A stretch of 63,219 bases of DNA from Chryseobacterium sp. BGARF1. GTDB lineage: Bacteria > Bacteroidota > Bacteroidia > Flavobacteriales > Weeksellaceae. Of the stretch, positions 25,078 to 33,002 are shown piece by piece. The position numbers were made by a program, and so were the translations under genes. Position 1 is the first letter of the stretch. Each line of letters opens with the position of its first letter. Where the stretch lies: positions 1 to 63,219 of the forward strand of contig NZ_LELA01000003.1 of assembly GCF_001677955.1 (NCBI RefSeq). Direction: 5' to 3'. Below the pieces are notes generated by a model. The model saw only the letters and a program-made list of their open reading frames with translations, was not told the origin of the DNA and did not search any database.

Positions 25078-25702
25078 AAACCTTGCGGTTGCTTTTAAAG
25101 ATAAAAATGTTCTTCAGGGTTTAAATTTAAACATTGAAGAAGGTCTTATTGTAGGTATATTAGGAAAAAATGGAGCAGGAAAAACAACACTGTTTGAATC
25201 GCTGTATCAAAGTCAGAAATACAGTGGTGAAATTTTATGGCAAAACAGGAAACTCCTTCGTGAAGACATTTCTTACCTTGAAACGGAAAACTACTTCTAT
25301 CCCTATATTTCAGGAAAAGAATATTTATCTTATTTTTCGAAAGATAAACTTCCAAAAACAATTGAACTCGCTGAAAAATTTCAGCTTCCATTAGATAAAT
25401 ATGTGCAATATTATTCAAGCGGAATGAAAAAGAAACTGGCATTGATTGGAATGTTGATGCTCGATAAACCCATCAATATTTTAGATGAGCCATTTAACGG
25501 AGTCGATTTTGAAGGCGTTCATCTATTGTATGATATCATCTACGAGCTAAAACAAAGCAATAAAATAGTGATGATTAGTTCGCATATTATTGAAACGCTA
25601 TTTCGTACTTGCGACCGAATTGTAACTTTAGAAAACGGATTAATCAGTAATATTTTTGAAAAATCTGATTTTGAAAAACTGAATCATTTTAAATTTGTCT
25701 AA
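25064..25702 (+). CDS. ABC transporter ATP-binding protein
   Basis: A 212-residue ATPase. Walker A is GKNGAGKTT, Walker B is INILDEPFNGVD, and the switch His is in VMISSHIIETL. The signature reads YYSSGMKKKL rather than LSGGQ, a form common in ABC-2 exporters. It starts inside the permease gene (14-bp overlap), which shows translational coupling. The cargo is unknown. Confidence 0.88.
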   Translation: MLEIKNLAVAFKDKNVLQGLNLNIEEGLIVGILGKNGAGKTTLFESLYQSQKYSGEILWQNRKLLREDISYLETENYFYPYISGKEYLSYFSKDKLPKTIELAEKFQLPLDKYVQYYSSGMKKKLALIGMLMLDKPINILDEPFNGVDFEGVHLLYDIIYELKQSNKIVMISSHIIETLFRTCDRIVTLENGLISNIFEKSDFEKLNHFKFV

Positions 25703-25721
25703 ATATTAATAATTTTAACAA

Positions 25722-26192
25722 ATGGCAATTCCGTCTAACAAAGAAGAATTAATCAATTCGATTCCTGAAGACTTGAGCGATGTAAAAACTTTGGAAGGTC
25801 ATTCAAAAGGAACCGTAATGTCGGTAAAAAACCTTCTTTCTTATCTGATTGGTTGGGGAGAATTGGTTTTAAAATGGAGTTCAAAAAAAGAAGTAAACGA
25901 AATTGTAGATCTTCCTGAGACCGGATTTAAATGGAATGAACTCGGAAAACTCGCACAGAAATTTTATCTGGATTACGAAAATGAAGATTTCAGTGAATTG
26001 AAATTAAAACTTGATTTTACTTTAGAAAAAATTTTAGTTCTCATCAATTCAAAATCGAATGACCAACTTTACGGAATTAGTTGGTATGAAAAATATACTT
26101 TGGGAAGAATGATTCAGTTGAATACTTCTTCGCCTTATGCAAATGCGAGATTAAGGTTGAGGAAATGGAAAAAAGAACAAGGCTTTAAATAA
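25722..26192 (+). CDS. ClbS/DfsB-family four-helix protein
   Basis: 156 residues of the ClbS/DfsB (DUF1706) family: MAIPSNKEELINSI at the start, TVMSVKNLLSYLIGWGELVLKW in the middle and the late WYEKYTLGRMIQLNTSSPYANARLRLRKWKK. ClbS protects colibactin producers by hydrolysing the warhead, but most family members in Bacteroidetes have no known substrate. It follows the ABC pair by 19 bp, so exporter plus ClbS-like protein could form a small self-protection unit; that is an inference. Confidence 0.8.
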   Translation: MAIPSNKEELINSIPEDLSDVKTLEGHSKGTVMSVKNLLSYLIGWGELVLKWSSKKEVNEIVDLPETGFKWNELGKLAQKFYLDYENEDFSELKLKLDFTLEKILVLINSKSNDQLYGISWYEKYTLGRMIQLNTSSPYANARLRLRKWKKEQGFK

Positions 26193-26195
26193 TTC

Positions 26196-26405
26196 TCTCG
26201 CAGATCTTGAGAATTTAGCAGATTTAAAGATATCAGTAAATTTCAAAAATCAAATAAATTTATAAATCCTCAGTAAATTAAACAGTCACTTCGAGTGAAA
26301 TTCTGAAAGAATTTTGTATCGAGAACTTTTTAATTCTTAACCAAAATTCTCGATATATTTTTCCTTCTCTTCGATACGGAAAAACACTCGAATTGACGGC
26401 AGAAT
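26196..26405. repeat. Intergenic palindromic repeats
   Basis: 26196-26230 has a CGCAGAT-type repeat. 26283-26400 is a longer imperfect palindrome: CACTTCGAGTG near the left end answers CACTCGAA near the right, and TATCGAGAA answers TTCTCGATA inside. It has no coding potential and probably is a dispersed repeat. Confidence 0.55.
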
Positions 26406-26420
26406 TTCATTAATTAAAAC

Positions 26421-26452
26421 AAAAAAGACATCTGCATTGCTACAGATGTCTT
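26421..26452 (-). terminator. yceI terminator
   Basis: AAGACATCTG (26425-26434) pairs with CAGATGTCTT (26443-26452); on the minus strand a run of T follows. It lies 20 bp past the yceI stop. Confidence 0.85.
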
Positions 26453-26471
26453 CATATTTTGGTGTTCTTTA

Positions 26472-27146
26472 TTATTTTTGAGCAGCTTTTACATCGATAC
26501 CGATTTCGATATCTTTGCTAATCATCCATTCTGCAGGATCAGTTTCGTCAGTTCCGAATTTGATTCCCCAGTCAGCACGGTTTACCGTAAACTGAGCTTT
26601 TAAAGAAGCAGATTTGTCTACGATTTCTACTTTTGCAGGGAAAGTAACGTTCATTGTTTTACCTAATAAAGTAAGGTTTCCACTTACCGTTTTGTTAGCA
26701 CCTTCTACAGCGTTTTGAGCACCTGCAGCAAGATCTTCAACTTTAGTAATCTTGAAATCAGCAGTTGGATGTTTTTCTACGTCGAAGAAGTCAGCATTTT
26801 TTAAGTGACCTTCAAGATCTGTATATTTTTTGTCTTTTTCAGTTACAGAAGCAGGATCGACTTTGATCGACTTCATATCGATTACAAATTCACCAGATGT
26901 CAATTGATTATCAGCAACAGATAATTCTCCTGTAGAAATTGCTAAAGTTCCCCAACGTGGAGCAAAACCTCCTTTGTGGAAAGCTTTCCAGTTTACTTTA
27001 GATGCTGCTGCATCAACAGTGAAAACATCACCTTGCTTTTCAGCTACTGCCTGTTCCTGACCTGCAGTTGCAGCTTCTTTTTTATCACCACACGATGCAA
27101 GAAGTAACCCTAAACTCGCCAAAGCGATTACGCCAATTTTCTTCAT
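26472..27146 (-). CDS. YceI-family lipoprotein
   Basis: A 224-residue YceI protein, a lipocalin-like beta-barrel that binds isoprenoid-type lipids in characterised members. The lipobox is LLLASC (Cys19), followed by an Ala/Glu-rich linker. YceI motifs are FTVDAAASKVNWKAFHKGGF, GEFVIDMKSIKVDP, LEGHLKNADFFDVEKHPTADFKITKV, NLTLLGKTMNVTFP and NRADWGIKFG. It is a single gene with its own terminator. A 7-bp repeat tract lies 27 bp upstream of its start codon, where it could affect expression. Confidence 0.9.
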   Translation of the reverse strand: MKKIGVIALASLGLLLASCGDKKEAATAGQEQAVAEKQGDVFTVDAAASKVNWKAFHKGGFAPRWGTLAISTGELSVADNQLTSGEFVIDMKSIKVDPASVTEKDKKYTDLEGHLKNADFFDVEKHPTADFKITKVEDLAAGAQNAVEGANKTVSGNLTLLGKTMNVTFPAKVEIVDKSASLKAQFTVNRADWGIKFGTDETDPAEWMISKDIEIGIDVKAAQK

Positions 27147-27172
27147 TTTTTTTAATGTATTTAATATTAATA

Positions 27173-27200
27173 TTGTTTGTTGTTTGTTGTTTGTTGTTTT
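27173..27200. repeat. Heptad repeat upstream of yceI
   Basis: TTGTTTG occurs three times in tandem plus TTGTTTT. On the minus strand it ends 27 bp before the yceI ATG, within the expected leader or promoter zone. The rest of the 27147-27479 gap holds only the rightward promoter described next. Confidence 0.85.
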
Positions 27201-27439
27201 AATAAAACCTCAAAACTTTTATTTTATTGTTTTGACTCTGCAAACCTCCGAAAAATTAAAGGCTTAATGATTAACATAGGATAAGAAAAGACTAAAATTA
27301 TAAAAAACTTTTCGAAATTAGTGTTTAATAATCATTAAATCCTTGAAATTATTTTGAAATCCTCTATTTACTTGATTTTATCGAGACATCCAACGACGTA
27401 ATTTTTCTTTATTGAGTGATTTTTAATTATGATTTGTTT

Positions 27440-27447
27440 TATATTTG
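27440..27447 (+). promoter_or_regulatory. Promoter -7 element
   Basis: TATATTTG fits TAnnTTTG and lies 32 bp before the ATG at 27480. This supports that start over the upstream in-frame ATG at 27429, which would precede the promoter. Confidence 0.5.
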
Positions 27448-27479
27448 TTAAAAGACAATTAATAACTAAAAACTTTTTA

Positions 27480-28139
27480 ATGAAAATATTACAAATCATT
27501 TTTCTTTTAACTTTAAGTTTAAACATTTTTGCACAAAAAAACTATTATCGAATAAATGGTGCAAAACCTTCTAATGAAAATACATATTTAAAAGCTAAAG
27601 AAAATACCGCTAAAAATGGAAATCTAGAAGAGCTTTTACTCAGAACTATAGAAAAGAAGGATTCAACGATTCACTTTGTGAGACTTATGGCTATTCCAAA
27701 TGATTTTGACCCTTATGCAGACACAAAAAAATACATCGGAACAAGATTTCAGATTGAAAAATTTGTGAATGAAAAGCAGAAAAATTTTGACAAAAACTTT
27801 CTTAACGGAAAACCTACATTTATTAATTTTTGGTTTACAAGATGTCCGCCTTGCATCGAAGAAATTCCTTTATTAAACAAACTAAAAGAACAATATAAAG
27901 GAAAAGCTAATTTCATCACGATTTCATTCAATGATAAAAAAACGATTGATGATTTTATAAAGCAACAGCCTTTTAATTTCCAGCATATAACCGATTCTAA
28001 AAAACAAATTGATGAGCTAAAAATTTCAGCGTTTCCTACGAGCCTTATTTTAGATAAAAAAGGAATTATAAAATTTGTTTTTGGAGAAGTTACTTATGAC
28101 ATTCAAGATATTGAAGTAATTTTTGATGGATTATTGTAA
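27480..28139 (+). CDS. Periplasmic thioredoxin-like (TlpA-type) protein
   Basis: 219 residues with a signal peptide (1-18, ...LSLNIFAQ). The C-terminal ~115 residues are a TlpA/ResA-type thioredoxin fold: FINFWFTRCPPC with Cys122 and Cys125, and the cis-Pro in SAFPTS. Proteins of this class reduce or isomerise disulfides in the periplasm. The N-terminal ~90 residues are not recognised. CPPC is seen in oxidoreductases such as ResA-like proteins of Bacteroidetes. Confidence 0.85.
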   Translation: MKILQIIFLLTLSLNIFAQKNYYRINGAKPSNENTYLKAKENTAKNGNLEELLLRTIEKKDSTIHFVRLMAIPNDFDPYADTKKYIGTRFQIEKFVNEKQKNFDKNFLNGKPTFINFWFTRCPPCIEEIPLLNKLKEQYKGKANFITISFNDKKTIDDFIKQQPFNFQHITDSKKQIDELKISAFPTSLILDKKGIIKFVFGEVTYDIQDIEVIFDGLL

Positions 28140-28160
28140 AATTTACCGTTAATAATATTG

Positions 28161-28469
28161 ATGCAAATAAAATATAACATTAAGTTTTTTACGACTATAT
28201 CAAATACATTATTCGTTTCTGCTTTACTATTACCCAAAATAGTTCCACAATCATATCGATTTGGAGAACTACACAATCTTTGGGCGTTTTCTGTAATGAC
28301 AGTTTTTGCTTTTCATGGAATAGCAGCTTTTTTAACAATTTTAAATATTGCCTTTATAATTCCAAAAATTAATGAGAATAGAAAGAAATATTATATTCTC
28401 ATTCTTTGTAATGCTCCAGTTACAGTATTTTGGGGTTGGCTTGCGATAACGATTTTATTTTTCACTTAA
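28161..28469 (+). CDS. Small hypothetical membrane protein
   Basis: 103 residues with three hydrophobic stretches (ISNTLFVSALLLPKIVP, WAFSVMTVFAFHGIAAFLTILNIAFIIP, YYILILCNAPVTVFWGWLAITILFF). ATG 28161 is used rather than the adjacent TTG. The family is not recognised. It starts 21 bp after the thioredoxin-like gene and may share its transcript. Confidence 0.6.
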   Translation: MQIKYNIKFFTTISNTLFVSALLLPKIVPQSYRFGELHNLWAFSVMTVFAFHGIAAFLTILNIAFIIPKINENRKKYYILILCNAPVTVFWGWLAITILFFT

Positions 28470-28488
28470 TTATAATAAAATTCAATTT

Positions 28489-28578
28489 ATGATTTGGGAA
28501 CCAATCACATTTGAAAAATTATCTTTAGAAATTTCAAAGGGAGAAAAAGAAATGAGCTCAGAAAACTTTTTTAAATAA
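28489..28578 (+). CDS. Very short ORF, possible gene remnant
   Basis: 29 codons (begins MIWEPITFEKLSLEISKGEKE), in the gap between the membrane protein and RDD genes. The composition is coding-like, with an amphipathic helix, and it reads like the N-terminus of a longer cytosolic protein, now cut short. A functional micro-protein is possible but unsupported. Confidence 0.3.
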   Translation: MIWEPITFEKLSLEISKGEKEMSSENFFK

Positions 28579-28585
28579 TATAAAA

Positions 28586-29113
28586 ATGGAACAAGTAAAA
28601 TATGATACTATTTACAGAAGATTTCTCGCGAAAATTATTGACTATATTCTATTATTAACTGTTGGTTATATCTTAACGGTCTTTCTTCCACCGACAACGT
28701 ATTCTTTTGATATTGATAATACAAAAATTCCACAAAACACCGATTCGGTATTAAATTTCTGGACAAGTTATGGTGATTTAGTACTGTCAATAATCTTAAT
28801 AATTTATTTTGTTGCTTTTCACTTTTTCGGTGGACAGACCCCTGGAAAAATGATAACTGGTGTAAAAGTTTGGGATATGAGTGAAAACAAAAAAATAACC
28901 TTCAAGCAATCATTTTTGAGAAGTCTTCCTGATATTTCCTTTGCTTTAATCACTTTTCTATTTAGCTATGAATACCTTCCATTGGTATTAATCTGTCTTT
29001 GGAATATTGCAAACTTAATACAGGTATTTCCTGATAAAAAGCACAGAACAATAAATGATTTAATTGCAAAATCTATCGTTTTAAAAACATCAGATAATAC
29101 TATTAAAAATTAA
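28586..29113 (+). CDS. RDD-family membrane protein
   Basis: 175 residues. The RDD signature region is YRRFLAKIIDYILLLTVGYIL, with the GGQTPGKMITGVKVWD loop and RSLPDISFALITFLF. About four membrane helices. RDD proteins are proposed to be transporters (Na+/H+ antiport for one member) but most are uncharacterised. It ends at a terminator, the left copy of the duplicated gldG-end sequence. Confidence 0.85.
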   Translation: MEQVKYDTIYRRFLAKIIDYILLLTVGYILTVFLPPTTYSFDIDNTKIPQNTDSVLNFWTSYGDLVLSIILIIYFVAFHFFGGQTPGKMITGVKVWDMSENKKITFKQSFLRSLPDISFALITFLFSYEYLPLVLICLWNIANLIQVFPDKKHRTINDLIAKSIVLKTSDNTIKN

Positions 29114-29130
29114 ATTTTTATCATCTTTAA

Positions 29131-29290
29131 AACAAAAAATAGAAACCTAACAGTTTCTATTTTTTTATATCAATTCTATCCGAATTTCTTTTTTCTTAGC
29201 CAGAAATAACTTTCCTAAAAGTATTTTCCAACGAAAAAAAACATTCAAATCTTCCAAGATAGCTGCTAAAGGACGGTAGTAATTTCTTTT
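29131..29290. repeat. Degenerate duplicate of gldG 3' end and terminator
   Basis: 29131-29222 aligns with 29907-29999 in the same orientation. First comes the terminator hairpin (AAAtAGAAAC/GTTTCTaTTT here, AGAGAAAC/GTTTCTCT there), then the gldG C-terminal codons on the opposite strand. Further on, TGCTAAAGG near 29265 matches 30008. The left copy carries substitutions and a frameshift. The two copies flank the toxin-antitoxin pair. The hairpin still serves as the RDD terminator. Confidence 0.75.
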
Positions 29291-29305
29291 AAAATATTCT
29301 ATCTG

Positions 29306-29321
29306 TAAATTTGTATCTTTG
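29306..29321 (+). promoter_or_regulatory. Toxin-antitoxin promoter
   Basis: Two adjacent matches to TAnnTTTG, TAAATTTG (29306-29313) and TATCTTTG (29314-29321), lie 18-33 bp before the antitoxin ATG. Confidence 0.5.
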
Positions 29322-29338
29322 ATTAAAATATCAAAAAG

Positions 29339-29578
29339 ATGGACTTACAAACCCGAAAATTAAATTTGATAACCTATCTTGCCCAGCTTCAAGACGAAAG
29401 TTTCTTTGAGAAAATAGAGAATTATATTCTAACTAAGTTTGAAAAAGAAGATCATTCTGAGTTTGTACCATTTAATGCTGAAGCTTTAGTCGAGCGTATA
29501 GAAAAATCTGAAGAGGATTTTAAGAATGGAAACTTTATGACTCAGGAAGATTTAGAAAACCAATCTGCAAATTGGTAA
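29339..29578 (+). CDS. Antitoxin of ParE-type pair
   Basis: A 79-residue acidic protein starting MDLQTRKLNLITYLAQLQDESFF and ending in a Glu-rich tail. Such proteins precede RelE/ParE toxins in many Bacteroidetes. The N-terminal amphipathic helices would dimerise; the C-terminal ~30 residues would wrap the toxin. No classical ribbon-helix-helix is obvious. It is 3 bp upstream of the toxin, the normal antitoxin-first order. Confidence 0.8.
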   Translation: MDLQTRKLNLITYLAQLQDESFFEKIENYILTKFEKEDHSEFVPFNAEALVERIEKSEEDFKNGNFMTQEDLENQSANW

Positions 29579-29581
29579 ACC

Positions 29582-29854
29582 ATGAAAATTGTCTGGACGA
29601 ATTTTGCAATTAAAAATTTAAAAAGTATTTTCGATTATTATGTTACAAAAGCAAATCGAAAAGTTGCTCATAAAATAAGAAAACAAATCCTTGATTCTAC
29701 AAAACAATTAATAAAAAATCCTGAATCGGGGCAGTTGGAATTATATCTTGAAAAATTAAATCTAGATCATCGATATATCCTAATTAAAAATCACAAAATA
29801 ATCTACCGAATTATTCATAATCAAATCGTAATCAACGACATTTTTGATGTATGA
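29582..29854 (+). CDS. RelE/ParE-superfamily toxin
   Basis: A 90-residue basic toxin: IVWTNFAIKNLKSIFDYYVTKANRKVAHKIRKQIL, LIKNPESGQLELYL and HRYILIKNHKIIYRIIHNQIVINDIFDV form the helical hairpin and four-strand sheet of ParE. It resembles ParE (gyrase poison) more than RelE, but the target cannot be told. It follows the antitoxin by 3 bp. The pair sits between two copies of the gldG 3' end, which suggests insertion by a duplication event. Confidence 0.88.
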   Translation: MKIVWTNFAIKNLKSIFDYYVTKANRKVAHKIRKQILDSTKQLIKNPESGQLELYLEKLNLDHRYILIKNHKIIYRIIHNQIVINDIFDV

Positions 29855-29907
29855 CAAAATCCAATCAAAATGAATGATGAAGGTCGTAATAAGTGATAAT
29901 AATAAAA

Positions 29908-29941
29908 ACAAAAAAGAGAAACCTCACAGTTTCTCTTTTTT
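29908..29941. terminator. Bidirectional terminator between toxin and gldG
   Basis: AAAAAAGAGAAAC pairs with GTTTCTCTTTTTT around CTCACA. It has T runs on both strands and serves two convergent units. Confidence 0.85.
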
Positions 29942-29949
29942 ATATCATT

Positions 29950-31617
29950 CTATCCGAATCTCTTTTTTCTTAACCAGAAGAATAATCCTCCTAAAAGTCC
30001 GATTATTGCTAAAGGTAATAGTAAATTCAGGTATTGCCAGTTTGTTCTTTCATCCGTGATTCTTTTGCGGTCTAGAAGCCTTTCTTCGATGTTTCTGTTT
30101 CTCAATTCCATCAGATTGCTATCGTCAAGAAGATAATCTAAAGCATTTCTTAAGAACTGTTCGTTACCAAACTGTTCCTCTGTCAACATATCAACTCCCA
30201 AAGGTAAGGCCTCTCCTTTAATGACCTTATTTCTACCAACATCTCCGTCAGCAATGACAATCATTTTATTTTCAGGACTTGAGGTTTTAAATTCCGGATA
30301 AGACTTTCTTTCAATTCTCGAAGCATAAGCAGAATTAAACTTCCCTTCCAAAGCAACAGCGAAAATCTTTGGCGTGCTTGGTTTTTCCATTTGTCCGAGA
30401 CTGTCTACACTTGCGATTTCTTTCAGCTCAACATAATTTGGAACCTGCTTCAATAAAGTTCTTTCACTTGACTCAAATAAAACACTTGTTTTAAATTTTC
30501 TTCCACCTAAAGTATCAATTGATGTAGGAAATTCCAGTTTTACAGGATTGATATTTTTAGTGATTGGATGATCATGCTCTGCAATTCCCAAAGGAAAATA
30601 GGGCCACGGTAGGCTTGTATATTGCGCATTTCCTCCTACTTCACCGGTAACCAATTTTAAAAGAGCATATTTTTTTACATCTTTTACCAAAGCGGTATTG
30701 ATTCTTAAACCATAGTTAAAAAAGAAATCGGTCATGTTGATATCAACTGGGAAAGGCATTACTTTTTTAGATCTCGTTAAAGTATCCATTTCAGCATTTA
30801 CGGCATCAATCATCCAAAGCGTTTTTCCGCCATTCATGATGTATTGATCCAAAATTACTTTTTCGCCATCTGTAAAAGCTTTTCTTGGTTTTGCAATCAC
30901 CAAAGCGCTCATTTGTTTCAATAAAGGAACGTCTGCCTGAGTAATTTCAACATTATTTTTAGGAACAATCGGGCCTGCATCATAACTTTCTGTTGCTAAT
31001 CTCATAAAGCTTTCAAATTCTGTTGGGCTCAATTCATCCTGATTAACCAAAATTCCGACTTTCTTTCTCTTATTCGTCGCAACAGCTTTAATATTTGAAA
31101 CTAAATTATATTCTAAATTCTCAATAGATTTTCTTAATTGATCATCAGCATTAATATTCGACTGCTGTACAACCAAAGGAATAGAAATTCCTCCACCATT
31201 ATATTTTACGACCGCATAAGGAAATAAATAGATTTGGGTAACTTTTCCATCTTTAAAATCCGGAAGAACCGAAGGCTGCATTCCCATTGCCATCAAAGTA
31301 TCCTGAGACATTTTCGTTTTCATGGGATCGATAAATTTAAAATCAATTTTCGGATTGATCTTTCTGAATTCTTCAAGCATGAATTTAGTTTCACTCTGAA
31401 GCTGTTTAAAGCTTGCCGGGAAATCTCCTTCCAGGTAAACATCAACTGTCAAAGGTTTTTTAACCGATTCTAAAACTTTGATGGTACTCTCTGAAAGCGT
31501 GTATCTTTTTTCTTTTGTTAAATCTAATCTGATGCCTGAAAATGCAAGGATCAATGCTACTGCAAAAGTTCCAATCAATAAAATGACAAACGGAGATTTT
31601 AGGTTGATCTTCTTCAT
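29950..31617 (-). CDS. gldG: Gliding motility ABC component GldG
   Basis: A 555-residue membrane-anchored protein: one N-terminal helix (FVILLIGTFAVALILAFSG), a large extracytoplasmic region with the ABC-type uncharacterised substrate-binding-like fold (RLDLTKEKRYTLSESTIKVLESVKKPLTVDVYLEG...), and a C-terminal helix (LLLPLAIIGLLGGLFFWLRKKRFG). This is GldG, which with GldF and the separately encoded GldA ATPase is required for gliding in Flavobacterium johnsoniae; no gldA is in the window. It follows gldF by 4 bp. Confidence 0.93.
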   Translation of the reverse strand: MKKINLKSPFVILLIGTFAVALILAFSGIRLDLTKEKRYTLSESTIKVLESVKKPLTVDVYLEGDFPASFKQLQSETKFMLEEFRKINPKIDFKFIDPMKTKMSQDTLMAMGMQPSVLPDFKDGKVTQIYLFPYAVVKYNGGGISIPLVVQQSNINADDQLRKSIENLEYNLVSNIKAVATNKRKKVGILVNQDELSPTEFESFMRLATESYDAGPIVPKNNVEITQADVPLLKQMSALVIAKPRKAFTDGEKVILDQYIMNGGKTLWMIDAVNAEMDTLTRSKKVMPFPVDINMTDFFFNYGLRINTALVKDVKKYALLKLVTGEVGGNAQYTSLPWPYFPLGIAEHDHPITKNINPVKLEFPTSIDTLGGRKFKTSVLFESSERTLLKQVPNYVELKEIASVDSLGQMEKPSTPKIFAVALEGKFNSAYASRIERKSYPEFKTSSPENKMIVIADGDVGRNKVIKGEALPLGVDMLTEEQFGNEQFLRNALDYLLDDSNLMELRNRNIEERLLDRKRITDERTNWQYLNLLLPLAIIGLLGGLFFWLRKKRFG

Positions 31618-31621
31618 GTTT

Positions 31622-32350
31622 TTACTTCTTTTTATTGATAAAATGATTAGACAATGTTAAGGTAAGACCAATGATAAACACAAAATAGGCAACATCTTTA
31701 AAATCAATAAGACCTCTTGTGAAACCTAAGAAATGTTGATAAAAACCTACATTCTGTAAAATAAAATCTGCTCCGCCTAACAATTTATAACTTGCTAACT
31801 GCTCGATTCCGAAATACATGATGAAACACATGAAAACTCCCAACAAATAAGCCATGATTTGGTTTTGAGAAAGTGATGAAGCCAAAATTCCGACTCCCGA
31901 AAAAGCAGCGATTAAAATAATTAAACCGAAATAGCTTCCGAAAGTCATTCCCATATCGATGTTTCCTTCAGGAACTCCCAAAACATAAATCGTATAAAAA
32001 TAAATTACCGAAGGGATTAGACATAAAATTCCGACCACCCAAACGGAAAGAAATTTCCCTGCAACCAGATCTGAAACTTTCAGAGGTTGTGAGAATAGCC
32101 AGTTTAAAGTTCCTGTTTGCTGTTCTTCCGCAAAAGTTTTCATCGACAATGCCGGAATAATAAACATCAGTAACCAAGGTACCAACACGAAATAGCTCTG
32201 TAGAGACGCTATTCCGATGTCGAAAATATTAGAGTCATTTTCGAAGAAAAACAGAAACAAAGTCATTATCAGACTGAATGCCGCAATGATGATCCACGCG
32301 CTCCAGTTGCCAAAATAACTCCAAAGTTCTTTTTTTAAAATTGCAAACAT
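31622..32350 (-). CDS. gldF: Gliding motility ABC permease GldF
   Basis: A 242-residue ABC-2 permease with six membrane helices. Start MFAILKKELWSYFGNWSAWIIIAAF, the SMKTFAEEQQTGTLNWLFSQPLKVSDLVAGKF coupling segment and C-terminal LTLTLSNHFINKKK are typical GldF. Together with GldG it forms the membrane part of the gliding-associated transporter. The gene is first in the gldF-gldG pair; a heptad tract lies right upstream. Confidence 0.93.
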   Translation of the reverse strand: MFAILKKELWSYFGNWSAWIIIAAFSLIMTLFLFFFENDSNIFDIGIASLQSYFVLVPWLLMFIIPALSMKTFAEEQQTGTLNWLFSQPLKVSDLVAGKFLSVWVVGILCLIPSVIYFYTIYVLGVPEGNIDMGMTFGSYFGLIILIAAFSGVGILASSLSQNQIMAYLLGVFMCFIMYFGIEQLASYKLLGGADFILQNVGFYQHFLGFTRGLIDFKDVAYFVFIIGLTLTLSNHFINKKK

Positions 32351-32356
32351 GTTTTA

Positions 32357-32439
32357 TTTTAGGTTTTAGGTTATAGGAACTAGGTTTCAGGTAAGTGATA
32401 TTAAATTAACTCACAATTGACCATTCACTATTAACGTTA
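32357..32439. repeat. Heptad tracts upstream of gldF
   Basis: TTTTAGG, TTTTAGG, TTATAGG, AACTAGG, TTTCAGG, TAAGTGA run in phase at 32357-32398. A second set (CACAATT, GACCATT, CACTATT, AACGTTA) is at 32412-32439. These fill the gap between hemJ and gldF, a few bases from the gldF start. Confidence 0.65.
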
Positions 32440-32988
32440 TTAATTTTTACTTTTTTTATTCACCAGCTTCACCGTCATCATGATTAAAAATACCAGAACG
32501 AAAAATCCGGTAATTAATTGCCACCAATATTCAATGACCTGAGATTTTAAAATAACGGTAAAAACGACCAAAAATAAAATAAATGTGGCAATTTCGTTGG
32601 CCTGCCTTAGTTTTAAATTAGCTGTTTCTAAAGTATTGCCATTAAGTTTTACCAATTTTTTTACTTTTTTCCAACACCAGTAATGGTAAATCGCCAATCC
32701 GATGAGGAACGTTAGTTTTAAATGAAACCACGGCATTTTCATTAATCCCGAATTCAAAAAAATCATCACCAAACCGCAGACAGCCATTATAACTCCGGCA
32801 GGAACGGTAATAATGTTCCATAATCTTCGAGCCATAAAGGTATATTGCTCTCTCAGAATCGTCTTTTTTTCGTCAGAAAAAGCATCGGTATCTTTATAGT
32901 ACACGAAAATCCTTACGAGATAAAAAATTCCCGCAAAATAACTGACCATAAAAATAATGTGTAACGCCTTTATTATTGTATAAAGCAT
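32440..32988 (-). CDS. hemJ: HemJ-type protoporphyrinogen oxidase (CopD-like)
   Basis: A 182-residue membrane protein with four to five helices of the UPF0093/HemJ family, which oxidises protoporphyrinogen IX to protoporphyrin IX in haem synthesis. The start LYTIIKALHIIFMVSYFAGIFYLVRIFVY contains the conserved His10 and Arg26. The middle FHLKLTFLIGLAIYHYW block carries further His, as in the family. It precedes gldF on the same strand by about 90 bp. Confidence 0.85.
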   Translation of the reverse strand: MLYTIIKALHIIFMVSYFAGIFYLVRIFVYYKDTDAFSDEKKTILREQYTFMARRLWNIITVPAGVIMAVCGLVMIFLNSGLMKMPWFHLKLTFLIGLAIYHYWCWKKVKKLVKLNGNTLETANLKLRQANEIATFILFLVVFTVILKSQVIEYWWQLITGFFVLVFLIMMTVKLVNKKSKN

Positions 32989-33002
32989 TTTAAATCAATA
33001 AA

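Noticed and set aside
29256..29290. Separate gene left of the antitoxin
   Set aside because: The sequence is a decayed piece of gldG on the opposite strand, with a stop and frameshift.
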